In this document: positions 46,776 to 63,456 of the stretch, one piece after another | How the letters are laid out: each line of letters begins with the position of its first letter | How positions within the stretch are numbered: the stretch's first letter is position 1 | NCBI GenBank assembly: GCA_012295275.1 | Contig: CM022679.1 | Coordinates: 23,136,952-23,200,951, forward strand | Length of the DNA stretch: 64,000 nucleotides | Reading direction: 5' to 3' | Source: Chrysomallon squamiferum | Lineage: Eukaryota > Mollusca > Gastropoda > Neomphalida > Peltospiridae | The notes under the pieces: model-generated | The model's database searches: none | Told to the model about the DNA's origin: nothing | The model's input: the letters and a program-made list of their open reading frames with translations, nothing else | Program-made: the position numbers and the translations under genes

Positions 46776-48561
46776 GTGTGTTTCTAAACTGGCTTGCTCT
46801 TAAATTTTTCTGACATAACTACGGGTAAGTTCAGGGCATGAAATTACAGGCAAAAGTAGCTATAGAATATTTCTGTTTATGCTGGAAATGCACGTATATT
46901 GATTACTATATTTGTGGTCATAAACTGTTCTTTTTTATATTTACCCCAAATATTTAGTAAGAAGCATTTCAGGTTTAAATGCTAAACCATAACAAATTAT
47001 ATAAAAACTAGATGATTCATTTATCTGTTCAGTTTTATTTAAATATGATGCAGTATTAAAACTACATGAAATATAATGTCACAATATATATTATTGTCTC
47101 CATGCATGAATTGAAGTAACTTAGCTACTTGTGTTATGTTTATAGACAAAGCCATCACCAGCAGTAATCATTTGGGTTTTATCAGAACAATTGTTTTAGG
47201 TTGGACTGTTGCCCATGAATATCATAAAATGCATCAAACATAATTATAAATGCTTCTATGCTAGAAAAACCTCAAAGCAAATACTAAGCTAAGAGAACTT
47301 TCATGTTCTGCTTTAAATATGACATTTAACACACCTGCACCTTTAATTGCCCATAGATTTATGATTATAGAGATCTTATTTCCCCTAATATCTTTCTGGA
47401 ATTGGCTCTGAACCAAATTTGTGTATTGCAGATGATTATGATTAGACATTAACTATTTGTTGTCCTAGCTGACATGTACATTTGAAATGAGTTTAGATCA
47501 GGGTCGGCAACCTTTTGGAGAGAGGTGGCCAATGAGCTATGCAGTGTTCTGGAGGAGGGCCAAGACACACACACCGATTTTCTCTCTTTTCTCTCTCTGT
47601 CAATTCTATCTTCAGTGTTGAGCACCAAAAAAGGGATGTTATGAAAGAAGGCTGCTTTGGTCTGGAGGTTTAAAAAAAAAAAAAAAAGTTAATGTAATAA
47701 TCGGTGTCCATGTGTTCAATTGGCGGGCCTTGGGTTGAAGCATCTGGTCTAGATGTTATCAACTATAGTTAGAAAATATTGAGAAAATTTAATGTGTCTA
47801 CATTAGTGGTAACGAAGATGTTTTTAATTTTTTTTTCTGATGAAATTTTAAAAATAAGTGAAATTGTCACTCATTAGTAATCGCAAATCACTAATTTATA
47901 ATACTTAAGTGTAAAAAAATCAAGTCACACGTGTAAAGAAAGGTATACTTTGCTATTTAAAGTTGTTACATTTATAAAGTTGCATCAGTTGACTCTATAG
48001 TGCTTATATAAAAAAAATAAAAAAATAAATGCTTTATTTTTCAGAAAAAATTACTCGAAATATGGCATTTTGCTTGACCTTGCCCATATAAGTATATACA
48101 AATACAAATTTGAAAACGTGTGAACATGCACACGTGCACACACTCGCGCTGACCTGCACGCATGCACACAACACACACACACACCAATTTCTCATATATC
48201 CTTTGATGTGGCATAAATAACCAATTACTATTGTAGCTGAACAGTTATTAATGCATGTTCTCTGTATCTGTATTTGTTGGAACAATTGAAAATGTCTTAA
48301 ACTTTATTTATTCATTATTTTATTTTATATTTTTAAATATTTCATTTAGGTGAAAAGTTCATTGGTTCATTGTTGCGGTGTGTACTCTTTTTAACTGTTG
48401 TGGAGAACAATGGCTAATGAACCTGAAATCTGCAGTAAGTATATCTGTCTGTCTTTCTGTAGTGAACAAGTCATTATGACAAATGATATAAATATGTTGG
48501 TTGATAAGTGTTTGTTGTCATAACAAGTACAAAACATTATTTTGTCCAATAATCTTGACCT
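46776..48561 (+). repeat. first-exon array unit 4
   Basis: 1786 bp; hAT copy 47499-47746 with the variant right end gttgaagcatctg, first coding exon 48410-48434. Confidence 0.92.
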
Positions 48562-50342
48562 GTGTGTTTCTAAACTGGCTTGCTCTTAAATTTTTCTGAC
48601 ATAACTACGGTAAGTTCAGGGCATGAAATTACAGGCAAAAGTAGCTATAGAATATTTCTGTTTATGCTGGAAATGCACGTATATTGATTACTATATTTGT
48701 GGTCATAAACTGTTCTTTTTTATATTTACCCCAAATATTTAGTAAGAAGCATTTCAGGTTTAAATGCTAAACCATAACAAATTATATAAAAACTAGATGA
48801 TTCATTTATCTGTTCAGTTTTATTTAAATATGATGCAGTATTAAAACTACATGAAATATAATGTCACAATATATATTATTGTCTCCATGCATGAATTGAA
48901 GTAACTTAGCTACTTGTGTTATGTTTATAGACAAAGCCATCACCAGCAGTAATCATTTGGGTTTTATCAGAACAATTGTTTTAGGTTGGGCTGTTGCCCA
49001 TGAATATCATAAAATGCATCAAACATAATTATAAATGCTTCTATGCTAGAAAAACCTCAAAGCAAATACTAAGCTAAGAGAACTTTCATGTTCTGCTTTA
49101 AATATGACATTTAACACACCTGCACCTTTAATTGCCCATAGATTTATGATTATAGAGATCTTATTTCCCTAATATCTTTCTGGAATTGGCTCTGAACCAA
49201 ATTTGTGTATTGCAGATGATTATGATTAGACATTAACTATTTGTTGTCCTAGCTGACATGTACATTTGAAATGAGTTTAGATCAGGGGTCGGCAACCTTT
49301 TGGAGAGAGGTGGCAATGAGCTATGCAGTGTTCTGGAGGAGGGCCAAGACACACACACCGATTTTCTCTCTCTTTCTCTCTCTGTCAATTCTATCTTCAG
49401 TGTTGAGCACCAAAAGGGATGTTATGAAAGAAGGCTGCTTTGGTCTGGAGGTTTAAAAAAAAAAAAAAAAAAAAATGTAATAATCGGTGTCCATGTGTTC
49501 AATTGGCGGGCCTTGGGTTGCAGCATCTGGTCTAGATGTTATCAACTATAGTTAGAAAATATTGAGAAAATTTAATGTGTCTACATTAGTGGTAACGAAG
49601 ATGTTTTTAATTTTTTTTTCTGATGAAATTTTAAAAATAAGTGAAATTGTCACTCATTAGTAATCGCAAATCACTAATTTATAATACTTAAGTGTAAAAA
49701 AATCAAGTCACACGTGTAAAGAAAGGTATACTTTGCTATTTAAAGTTGTTACATTTATAAAGTTGCATCAGTTGACTCTATAGTGCTTATATAAAAAAAA
49801 TAAAAAAATAAATGCTTTATTTTTCAGAAAAAATTACTCGAAATATGGCATTTTGCTTGACCTTGCCCATATAAGTATATACAAATACAAATTTGAAAAC
49901 GTGTGAACATGCACACGTGCACACTCGCGCTGACCTGCACGCATGCACACAACACACACACACACCAATTTCTCATATATCCTTTGATGTGGCATAAATA
50001 ACCAATTACTATTGTAGCTGAACAGTTATTAATGCATGTTCTCTGTATCTGTATTTGTTGGAACAATTGAAAATGTCTTAAACTTTATTTATTCATTATT
50101 TTATTTTATATTTTTAAATATTTCATTTAGGTGAAAAGTTCATTGGTTCATTGTTGCGGTGTGTACTCTTTTTAACTGTTGTGGAGAACAATGGCTAATG
50201 AACCTGAAATCTGCAGTAAGTATATCTGTCTGTCTTTCTGTAGTGAACAAGTCATTATGACAAATGATATAAATATGTTGGTTGATAAGTGTTTGTTGTC
50301 ATAACAAGTACAAAACATTATTTTGTCCAATAATCTTGACCT
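48562..50342 (+). repeat. first-exon array unit 5
   Basis: 1781 bp; hAT copy 49283-49529, first coding exon 50191-50215. The A-run inside the hAT copy is long and abuts aatgtaataatcgg without the usual gtt. Confidence 0.92.
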
Positions 50343-52124
50343 GTGTGTTTCTAAACTGGCTTGCTCTTAAATTTTTCTGACATAACTACGGTAAGTTCAG
50401 GGCATGAAATTACAGGCAAAAGTAGCTATAGAATATTTCTGTTTATGCTGGAAATGCACGTATATTGATTACTATATTTGTGGTCATAAACTGTTCTTTT
50501 TTATATTTACCCCAAATATTTAGTAAGAAGCATTTCAGGTTTAAATGCTAAACCATAACAAATTATATAAAAACTAGATGATTCATTTATCTGTTCAGTT
50601 TTATTTAAATATGATGCAGTATTAAAACTACATGAAATATAATGTCACAATATATATTATTGTCTCCATGCATGAATTGAAGTAACTTAGCTACTTGTGT
50701 TATGTTTATAGACAAAGCCATCACCAGCAGTAATCATTTGGGTTTTATCAGAACAATTGTTTTAGGTTGGACTGTTGCCCATGAATATCATAAAATGCAT
50801 CAAACATAATTATAAATGCTTCTATGCTAGAAAAAACCTCAAAGCAAATACTAAGCTAAGAGAACTTTCATGTTCTGCTTTAAATATGACATTTAACACA
50901 CCTGCACCTTTAATTGCCCATAGATTTATGATTATAGAGATCTTATTTCCCCTAATATCTTTCTGGAATTGGCTCTGAACCAAATTTGTGTATTGCAGAT
51001 GATTATGATTAGACATTAACTATTTGTTGTCCTAGCTGACATGTACATTTGAAATGAGTTTAGATCAGGGTCGGCAACCTTTTGGAGAGGTGGCCAATGA
51101 GCTATGCAGTGTTCTGGAGGAGGGCCAAGACACACACACCGATTTTCTCTCTCTTTCTCTCTCTGTCAATTCTATCTTCAGTGTTGAGCACCAAAAAGGG
51201 ATGTTATGAAAGAAGGCTGCTTTGGTCTGGAGGTTTAAAAAAAAAAAAAAAAAGTTAATGTAATAATCGGTGTCCATGTGTTCAATTGGCGGGCCTTGGG
51301 TTGCAGCATCTGGTCTAGATGTTATCAACTATAGTTAGAAAATATTGAGAAAATTTAATGTGTCTACATTAGTGGTAACGAAGATGTTTTTAATTTTTTT
51401 TTCTGATGAAATTTTAAAAATAAGTGAAATTGTCACTCATTAGTAATCGCAAATCACTAATTTATAATACTTAAGTGTAAAAAAATCAAGTCACACGTGT
51501 AAAGAAAGGTATACTTTGCTATTTAAAGTTGTTACATTTATAAAGTTGCATCAGTTGACTCTATAGTGCTTATATAAAAAAAATAAAAAAATAAATGCTT
51601 TATTTTTCAGAAAAAATTACTCGAAATATGGCATTTTGCTTGACCTTGCCCATATAAGTATATACAAATACAAATTTGAAAACGTGTGAACATGCACACG
51701 TGCACACTCGCGCTGACCTGCACGCATGCACACAACACACACACACACCAATTTCTCATATATCCTTTGATGTGGCATAAATAACCAATTACTATTGTAG
51801 CTGAACAGTTATTAATGCATGTTCTCTGTATCTGTATTTGTTGGAACAATTGAAAATGTCTTAAACTTTATTTATTCATTATTTTATTTTATATTTTTAA
51901 ATATTTCATTTAGGTGAAAAGTTCATTGGTTCATTGTTGCGGTGTGTACTCTTTTAACTGTTGTGGAGAACAATGGCTAATGAACCTGAAATCTGCAGTA
52001 AGTATATCTGTCTGTCTTTCTGTAGTGAACAAGTCATTATGACAAATGATATAAATATGTTGGTTGATAAGTGTTTGTTGTCATAACAAGTACAAAACAT
52101 TATTTTGTCCAATAATCTTGACCT
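50343..52124 (+). repeat. first-exon array unit 6
   Basis: 1782 bp; hAT copy 51066-51312 with a short deletion near its left end (ttggagaggtgg), first coding exon 51973-51997. Confidence 0.92.
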
Positions 52125-53914
52125 GTGTGTTTCTAAACTGGCTTGCTCTTAAATTTTTCTGACATAACTACGGTAAGTTCAGGGCATGAAATTACAGGCA
52201 AAAGTAGCTATAGAATATTTCTGTTTATGCTGGAAATGCACGTATATTGATTACTATATTTGTGGTCATAAACTGTTCTTTTTTATATTTACCCCAAATA
52301 TTTAGTAAGAAGCATTTCAGGTTTAAATGCTAAACCATAACAAATTATATAAAAACTAGATGATTCATTTATCTGTTCAGTTTTATTTAAATATGATGCA
52401 GTATTAAAACTACATGAAATATAATGTCACAATATATATTATTGTCTCCATGCATGAATTGAAGTAACTTAGCTACTTGTGTTATGTTTATAGACAAAGC
52501 CATCACCAGCAGTAACCATTTGGGTTTTATCAGAACAATTGTTTTAGGTTGGACTGTTGCCCATGAATATCATAAAATGCATCAAACATAATTATAAATG
52601 CTTCTATGCTAGAAAAAACCTCAAAGCAAATACTAAGCTAAGAGAACTTTCATGTTCTGCTTTAAATATGACATTTAACACACCTGCACCTTTAATTGCC
52701 CATAGATTTATGATTATAGAGATCTTATTTCCCCTAATATCTTTCTGGAATTGGCTCTGAACCAAATTTGTGTATTGCAGATGATTATGATTAGACATTA
52801 ACTATTTGTTGTCCTAGCTGACATGTACATTTGAAATGAGTTTAGATCAGGGGTCGGCAACCTTTTGGAGAGAGGTGGCCAATGAGCTATGCAGTGTTCT
52901 GGAGGAGGGCCAAGACACACACACCGATTTTCTCTCTCTTTCTCTCTCTGTCAATTCTATCTTCAGTGTTGAGCACCAAAAAGGGATGTTATGAAAGAAG
53001 GCTGCTTTGGTCTGGAGGTTTAAAAAAAAAAAAAAAAAAAAAAAGTTAATGTAATAATCGGTGTCCATGTGTTCAATTGGCGGGCCTTGGGTTGAAGCAT
53101 CTGGTCTAGATGTTATCAACTATAGTTAGAAAATATTGAGAAAATTTAATGTGTCTACATTAGTGGTAACGAAGATGTTTTTAATTTTTTTTTCTGATGA
53201 AATTTTAAAAATAAGTGAAATTGTCACTCATTAGTAATCGCAAATCACTAATTTATAATACTTAAGTGTAAAAAAATCAAGTCACATGTGTAAAGAAAGG
53301 TATACTTTGCTATTTAAAGTTGTTACATTTATAAAGTTGCATCAGTTGACTCTATAGTGCTTATATAAAAAAAATAAAAAAATAAATGCTTTATTTTTCA
53401 GAAAAAATTACTCGAAATATGGCATTTTGCTTGACCTTGCCCATATAAGTATATACAAATACAAATTTGAAAACGTGTGAACATGCACATGTGCACACTC
53501 GCGCTGACCTGCACGCATGCACACAACACACACACACACCAATTTCTCATATATCCTTTGATGTGGCATAAATAACCAATTACTATTGTAGCTGAACAGT
53601 TATTAATGCATGTTCTCTGTATCTGTATTTGTTGGAACAATTGAAAATGTCTTAAACTTTATTTATTCATTATTTTATTTTATATTTTTAAATATTTCAT
53701 TTAGGTGAAAAGTTCATTGGTTCATTGTTGCGTGTGTACTCTTTTAACTGTTGTGGAGAACAATGGCTAATGAACCTGAAATCTGCAGTAAGTATATCTG
53801 TCTGTCTTTCTGTAGAGAACAAGTCATTATGACAAATGATATAAATATGTTGGTTGATAAGTGTTTGTTGTCATAACAAGTACAAAACATTATTTTGTCC
53901 AATAATCTTGACCT
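52125..53914 (+). repeat. first-exon array unit 7
   Basis: 1790 bp; hAT copy 52848-53103 with the gttgaagcatctg right end, first coding exon 53763-53787. Confidence 0.92.
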
Positions 53915-55699
53915 GTGTGTTTCTAAACTGGCTTGCTCTTAAATTTTTCTGACATAACTACACGGTAAGTTCAGGGCATGAAATTACAGGCAAAAGTAGC
54001 TATAGAATATTTCTGTTTATGCTGGAAATGCACGTATATTGATTACTATATTTGTGGTCATAAACTGTTCTTTTTTATATTTACCCCAAATATTTAGTAA
54101 GAAGCATTTCAGGTTTAAATGCTAAACCATAACAAATTATATAAAAACTAGATGATTCATTTATCTGTTCAGTTTTATTTAAATATGATGCAGTATTAAA
54201 ACTACATGAAATATAATGTCACAATATATATTATTGTCTCCATGCATGAATTGAAGTAACTTAGCTACTTGTGTTATGTTTATAGACAAAGCCATCACCA
54301 GCAGTAATCATTTGGGTTTTATCAGAACAATTGTTTTAGGTTGGGCTGTTGCCCATGAATATCATAAAATGCATCAAACATAATTATAAATGCTTCTATG
54401 CTAGAAAAAACTCAAAAGCAAATACTAAGCTAAGAGAACTTTCATGTTCTGCTTTAAATATGACATTTAACACACCTGCACCTTTAATTGCCCATAGATT
54501 TATGATTATAGAGATCTTATTTCCCCTAATATCTTTCTGGAATTGGCTCTGAACCAAATTTGTGTATTGCAGATGATTATGATTAGACATTAACTATTTG
54601 TTGTCCTAGCTGACATGTACATTTGAAATGAGTTTAGATCAGGGGTCGGCAACCTTTTGGAGAGAGGTGGCCAATGAGCTATGCAGTGTTCTGGAGGAGG
54701 GCCAAGACACACACACCGATTTTCTCTCTCTTTCTCTCTCTGTCAATTCTATCTTCAGTGTTGAGCACCAAAAAGGGATGTTATGAAAGAAGGCTGCTTT
54801 GGTCTGGAGGTTTAAAAAAAAAAAAAAAAAGTTAATGTAATAATCGGTGTCCATGTGTTCAATTGGCGGGCCTTGGGTTGAAGCATCTGGTCTAGATGTT
54901 ATCAACTATAGTTAGAAAATATTGAGAAAATTTAATGTGTCTACATTAGTGGTAACGAAGATGTTTTTAATTTTTTTTTCTGATGAAATTTTAAAAATAA
55001 GTGAAATTGTCACTCATTAGTAATCGCAAATCACTAATTTATAATACTTAAGTGTAAAAAAATCAAGTCACATGTGTAAAGAAAGGTATACTTTGCTATT
55101 TAAAGTTGTTACATTTATAAAGTTGCATCAGTTGACTCTATAGTGCTTATATAAAAAAAATAAAAAAATAAATGCTTTATTTTTCAGAAAAAATTACTCG
55201 AAATATGGCATTTTGCTTGACCTTGCCCATATAAGTATATACAAATACAAATTTGAAAACGTGTGAACATGCACATGTGCACACTCGCGCTGACCTGCAC
55301 GCATGCACACAACACACACACACACCAATTTCTCATATATCCTTTGATGTGGCATAAATAACCAATTACTATTGTAGCTGAACAGTTATTAATGCATGTT
55401 CTCTGTATCTGTATTTGTTGGAACAATTGAAAATGTCTTAAACTTTATTTATTCATTATTTTATTTTATATTTTTAAATATTTCATTTAGGTGAAAAGTT
55501 CATTGGTTCATTGTTGCGGTGTGTACTTTTAACTGTTGTGGAGAACAATGGCTAATGAACCTGAAATCTGCAGTAAGTATATCTGTCTGTCTTTCTGTAG
55601 AGAACAAGTCATTATGACAAATGATATAAATATGTTGGTTGATAAGTGTTTGTTGTCATAACAAGTACAAAACATTATTTTGTCCAATAATCTTGACCT
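53915..55699 (+). repeat. first-exon array unit 8
   Basis: 1785 bp; hAT copy 54640-54889, also with the gttgaagcatctg end, first coding exon 55548-55572. It shares cacatgtg variants with unit 7, suggesting the two are sister units. Confidence 0.92.
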
Positions 55700-57603
<1,904 letters not shown>

Positions 57604-58051
57604 ATTGCAGAAACCAGTAATCATTGCATGATATAAGAAAAATTATTGAAAAAAAAAAAGCAGTTAGTGTGTGTGTGTATGAATTAGATATTACAAATCT
57701 TATTGTCGATTATAAATAAGATTATCAAATGTTAAGTGAATTTAACTTGACTTACATATCAATTATATAATTGTCATACAGTGTTCACCGTTAAATATTT
57801 CCAGTCAAAATAGTATCTAGCTAAATGGCAGTGGCAGTTTTACATTCATTTTTCAGTTGTGAAAAATGACTGGGAAATTATATTTTAAAAGCAGATTTTC
57901 TTTGTTGAGTGTTACAATAATTTTAGATTCTGTGAGTTATTTTGAGGATTAAAAAAAAACACCAAAAAAACCCACCAACATTATGATGAAAAAAAATATG
58001 TTTAATAATTGTGGATAAAAACAGTGTTTAGTGATGTAAATACGAAAACAA

Positions 58052-58082
<31 letters not shown>

Positions 58083-58690
58083 TGATTTCTGGTACATAGT
58101 TATTAATTATATCAACAGTATTTGATATAAAAAAATACTTAAAATTGTACAGTATATTAATGTATAATCATTTTCACTTAAGATAAACGTTGATGTGGTG
58201 AAGATGTGATCCAAATAAACTAGAATAGCATTGCCATGTCGGTGGCAGTCATCACTGGTTCCTGGTAAGCCACTGTCGCACAAAGCACCAAGTTCTAAGG
58301 ATAACTTGAAAGAGTCCATAGCTGGAGATAAAGATGGCCAACTTGACAACAACATAGCCAAGAAGATGAGCATAACAGAAACTAATGAATATTTTAAGGA
58401 GGATAATAAATTGTGTTCTGCTGGAGGAGGAACAGTTTATAGAGGTTCAGATTTTGATTGCATGTTTAAATTTCATACACATGTAGAAAATCTAGCCACT
58501 TGTTTAAGACATTGCAAAACATGTTTCATGAAGTCTGCCACTTTCATTAATTTTTTTTCAGTTTTCTCAACCATCAGTAAAATTAAAATGTTGCCTATCT
58601 GTTTAATTTTCTTTTCTTTTCTTATGCTTTGTTATTCATCAAAAATTATTCCAAAAAATATATATCACAATAACTTTTGCAATGGTAAAG
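57604..58690 (+). pseudogene. decayed DED-kinase relative, right copy
   Basis: Same structure as 9256-10330: DED exon missing at the junction, linker and degenerate G-loop exon at 58229-58444 (ends GGGTVYRG), exon with the catalytic lysine missing. A longer TA tract (58053-58081) and two extra T near 58553 distinguish it from the left copy. Confidence 0.8.
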
Positions 58691-59063
58691 CTTACCACAT
58701 ATTTTATTTTTTTATTATTATTAATTATTATTTTATTTTATTTTTTTGGATTATTATTATTATTATTTTTTTTTTTTTGGCATACACACATATAAAGCAC
58801 AGAGCAAACACTTTGATGCTGCTGTTGTGAGGCTAGAATGCACATAGTTCATTATCCCATCAAATTTGATAACTAATGTTTTAGACAAGCATGACTAAAA
58901 TTCTTTTGAAAAAATAAAATGATTTAGACTGAAAAATCAAAAGCAAAAAAAAAAAAAAAAAATCTACAAATTAACACATTCTGACATTCTGAGGCCTGTT
59001 ATTTTTATTCTATGGTTTTCTTAGGAAAAACTCGGGATCTGAGGAAGAACAAGTGACAAGCAG

Positions 59064-59156
59064 GTGCTTTGCACTACTCGGTGGTTCCTTTTGATGAACA
59101 GGGTGTTCACTGGAGACGATCTTTAAACTTTGATGAGCATTTGGTAGCAGAACATG
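59064..59156 (+). CDS. candidate symmetric exon, right copy
   Basis: Unchanged from 10711-10803, with the same splice sites. Just upstream, at about 59032, one base is missing relative to the left copy (aaaaactcggg against aaaaacttcggg), so the sequence before the acceptor is not maintained as coding. Confidence 0.33.
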
Positions 59157-62100
59157 GTGAGATACAATGGTACCTTGACTTAAGAGTTTAATTTGTTCCG
59201 TGATGAGCTTGTAACTCGAATTTGCTCATATATCAAATCAATTTTCCAAAATGACATTAATTGAAATACCATTAATCTGTTTTATCCTCCAAAAACCATC
59301 CTTGTTACGTGCTTTTAAATGAGAAAAATGTATGTCTAGATGATAAATATTGTATAAAAACAAAATAAAAGAGAACGTAAAGAAATAAATTAGTTTTGTA
59401 AAGTCTACAGGGTTAGGACCTCTCCATCTTTTCATGGACAGGGGTCTGCAGCTTAGAAATCTTTTAACTCCTTAAACAAAAACTTATATAAATATAATGA
59501 TTCCATCTCTAATTAGGATTCAGTTGACTGATTCTGTATTTTAAATTAGCTTTCATAAAACATTTAAATAATTTTGGTTTTTATTTTCTTTTGTATATTT
59601 CCAGATTAATATACTTAAGCTAATGGAAGATGGTAGTATTATACCATCCCGATAATTGGTTTGAATTTACTAATCCCTGTCATAGTGTTTTAAACAGGTC
59701 CTAGACGGTGATAACAAAAACAACAACAATAATAGTAATCACAATGAAAACAAAAACTATTATTATCATAAAGTTTACAAATCTTACGGTTTTTTGTTTC
59801 GATTGTGTTGTTTGTGCAACTGACATTTTGTCAGCAGCTGAATTAAAATACAGTAAAACATGTGATTTCACAGGACAACTAAATACTGAGGTACATTTTA
59901 ATTATTTTTTCTTTTATTACCATTTTTTAAATTATGCTAAATTAGGCAATTAAATCAAGTCCTTCCTCTGTACCAAGTATAACATTTGACACACAGCATT
60001 TCAATATTAATTTAAACAAGATTTATTTATTATGACGAAGTACTTTGTCTCTGTTGGTCACATGTCCTTCTGAGTCATGTGATCAGCTGATTGTTGTCGT
60101 TCTGCTAGGAGAAATAATGTTTTCTGATCAGTATCGGGTACGAACCTGAATTAAATCTATACGGTGCTTTGCTGTTGTGTAAATATATATATACACACAC
60201 CTGCAGTTATTAATTTTTCAAAAGTAATGACTATCAGTATATACCTTTGATAATAATGGCTTGGCCCGATCTGAATAAACATAATTTGTTAACATGTTTC
60301 TATTTTATCTTGTGGAATGTAACATTTTTAAGAAAAGATAAAAATATTGTACATCAACAACATCTGCTAGTAGTACTATTACTACTATTAATACTAAATA
60401 AATGCTACCATCACATCATACTACTACTAATAATAATTGATCTGTTGATTACTTTTGTTATTTTATTTTAAAGTAATTACACATTTCTTTCTTCACTTCA
60501 CTAAGCCCACTAAGGGGATTCAAAACGTGACTAAACAGAATAAAGTGTTTCGCCTCGGTAAACAAATAGAATGTTAGCTTCTGTTAACTGTATATACCTG
60601 ACTAAATGCCAACCTCATTTTATGTCTAATAGTTATTGTTGTTTTATAGTAAGCCTTTTATCTGAACCAGATCTAGTATCAAGTTTTTATTCAAATTTTT
60701 AAATAAATAAATAAATAATCATCATGGAAAACTAATAATAATGCTGATGATAAAAATAAAATGGCAATAATAATAATAATCATGATAAACTAATAAAATT
60801 ATGATGTTATTTATTATTAATGTTATTAGTTGTATTATTATTCCCAAAGCACAGAATATGGACTGTTTAATTAATTAATTTATTTATTTATTTTGTATTG
60901 GTTTTTCAGTGTTTATGGATACAGGTTCTTTTAATGTATGTGTGTGTATGTGTGTGCTTTTTTTTTTGTATAAGTATCTTTATTTTCATAGATCAATACA
61001 TTTTCATCCTACTTGTCTTCTTCCTTTTATTGTTATTGTTTTAATATTACACATATGGTTATTTTATGAAGAATATAATAGATATATTGTTTGTTTTTTT
61101 ATCTCTGTGTATTTTTTTTTGGGGGGTGAGGATTTCTGTAATGTATCTTTTATAAACACACAAACACACATTAAAAGACATTTGTCTATCTTTCTCTGTC
61201 TATCTGTCTGTGGACTTATGGATAGATACATACATACACAAACATATAGGTAAGTGTATAGATGTATTTGTGATTAAGTATTTTCCTAAAACCAATCAAC
61301 AAATAAATAAGGAAATAAATAAATAAATACACAATATTAATGCTCTCTCTGGCAGAAAATAATAGCTTTTACTTATTGAGATTTGTCTCCCATACTCACA
61401 CAAGAGAGTGAAAGAGAGAGAGCTGATTTTGTCTGTACTGTTTATCATATTCTGCCACAGAAACATATATAAATATACTCTAACATTATAAATGATGCTA
61501 CAAAGTGTCATTAAAACACCATCCCAGAAATGGCTATCGGTGCATTTGCATTCTTCTTTCTTATGAATTTCTGCATTATATTCCCTCCTGTGTGCACTGA
61601 ATTAAGTTCATATTACCAAACATTTGAGAATTGCTCACATTTAAACAAATAGAAATATGCATGCTTGGTTTAGTCAAATAATAAAATAGATAATATTATA
61701 ATAACTTGAATTTGGTTGATAATATGATTTATTTATTTATTTATTTATTTACTTATTTTAAATTTAACGAAATAAGCTATATAATACAGAGAATGAATAT
61801 ATATTATTATTACATTATTATTATGTATACATGACTAAAATTATATGTGTCCTGTTTTTCATTCGTACAGTTTATTTATATATCTTACGAAAAGACCTGA
61901 TACCACCAGCTCAGTATTCAAGTCTAAACAAGATTTATTTGGCAGCTAAATGTGTTGTCTTTCTAGGACCTAGACATTCTTTATTTGAACTGGTGTCGTC
62001 TGTCAAACTGACTTCTCTGAATTCATAACTGGAACAGAAAACTGAAAATATCACTCAAAACAAAGGTAAGATAATTAATTAATTAATTAATTAATTATTA

Positions 62101-62553
62101 TTATTATATTATTTGTGGTTGCCACTGTGCTAAGATATGTTAAAATAAACGTGAGTAATCAAGGCTTTGTTCTTTATAAAATTTGTGTATGTAATTTATT
62201 GCTGCAGTTCTCATTGGTTAGAGTGGAGAGCAGAGAAAAGTATCAGTTGTTGGTTTGTCTCATTCATCTTTCTTAAAGTCTGTTCGACAATTCCTTTATC
62301 AAAGGATGTGTTTTGTGATTATCAAGGAAAGGTAGCAGGTGGCATTATGAGAAATGATTTATTTTCTTCCATCGTCTGTAAGTCCTTAAATATTACATAT
62401 AAAGCTGTGTAACTGCAGATTAAAAATGTGCCAAATTCTCATTCAGTAGCAGAGCCATTCATTTATTATGAGATTTTTGAAACGTGACTTCATAATCATT
62501 ACTTCTCTGAATGTCACTTTTACTGTACACATTTCAGTTAGACTGTCGTGAAA

Positions 62554-62611
62554 ATGTGGGCTGGGTTATGTAGCATGATATGTCTATTACTGAGTAGAAA
62601 TTGTTGCAAAG
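62554..62611 (+). CDS. candidate signal-peptide exon, right copy
   Basis: Identical in sequence and splice signals to 14207-14264, opening MWAGLCSMICLLLS. Its presence in both copies adds little evidence because the copies are recent. Confidence 0.33.
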
Positions 62612-62766
62612 GTAACATTTTTTATTATTATTTTTTCTTTCTTTTCCTTTATTTCTTTTTATTTATTTATTTATTTTTTTGTAACTGACCTTATCTCACC
62701 TCCTATGTGTTTCATACTATATTTTTTCAAACATTATTACAACATCACTAGCAAAAAATTAAAATA

Positions 62767-63456
62767 CAGTATTCCCTCGCTATTCGCGGGGGTTACGTTC
62801 TTAACCCCCCCGCGAATAGCGAAAAACCGCGAATATTGGATGCAGTTTTAAAACGTCTATTATGAGATTATATACGGTACTAAATGCTTCCCAAACACTT
62901 TCTAAAGACACTCTTACTCATTAATACAGTAATAATGCAGTTATGTATTTCACTAATGTAGTAATGATAATGTAAACACATTTTAATTTTGTACTGAAAC
63001 AATATTTTAATCAGAAAGAAACGTAAGTACATGAGGACAGTAACACCCAAGATAGCATAGTTACCCATACAGTATTACTGCACCGAAAATCATTTTCTAT
63101 CGCAACATATGTATTAGAATTGACAGAAAGTGGAACAAATTTAAAGGCAAAACAGACAGATAAATACAGTACGCACAGTTCAGGTAATAATATGCAATTA
63201 AAACATTATTAATACACGGTCACAAAAAATATGCACTGTATATACAGTGTATGCATTTATAAAAAAATACTTACTGTATTGCAATAATAATTGAAAAATT
63301 TGATATTGTTTGTGCGGGTTTACGAAAGCATTTGTTTTATGACATTATGACGCTTAGCCTGGTATACCAGCATAATGATGCGATATGGTTAAGAGCCTAA
63401 CCCCGCGAATATGAGGGGCCTGAATGGGGAACCAGCGAATAGGTGAGGGTATACTG
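62767..63456. mobile_element. Tigger/pogo-type MITE, right copy
   Basis: 690 bp counterpart of 14420-15110 at the same position and orientation, flanked by TA. Several CGCGAAT motifs near its right end are altered, including accagcgaatagg for accgcgaatagg. Confidence 0.85.
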
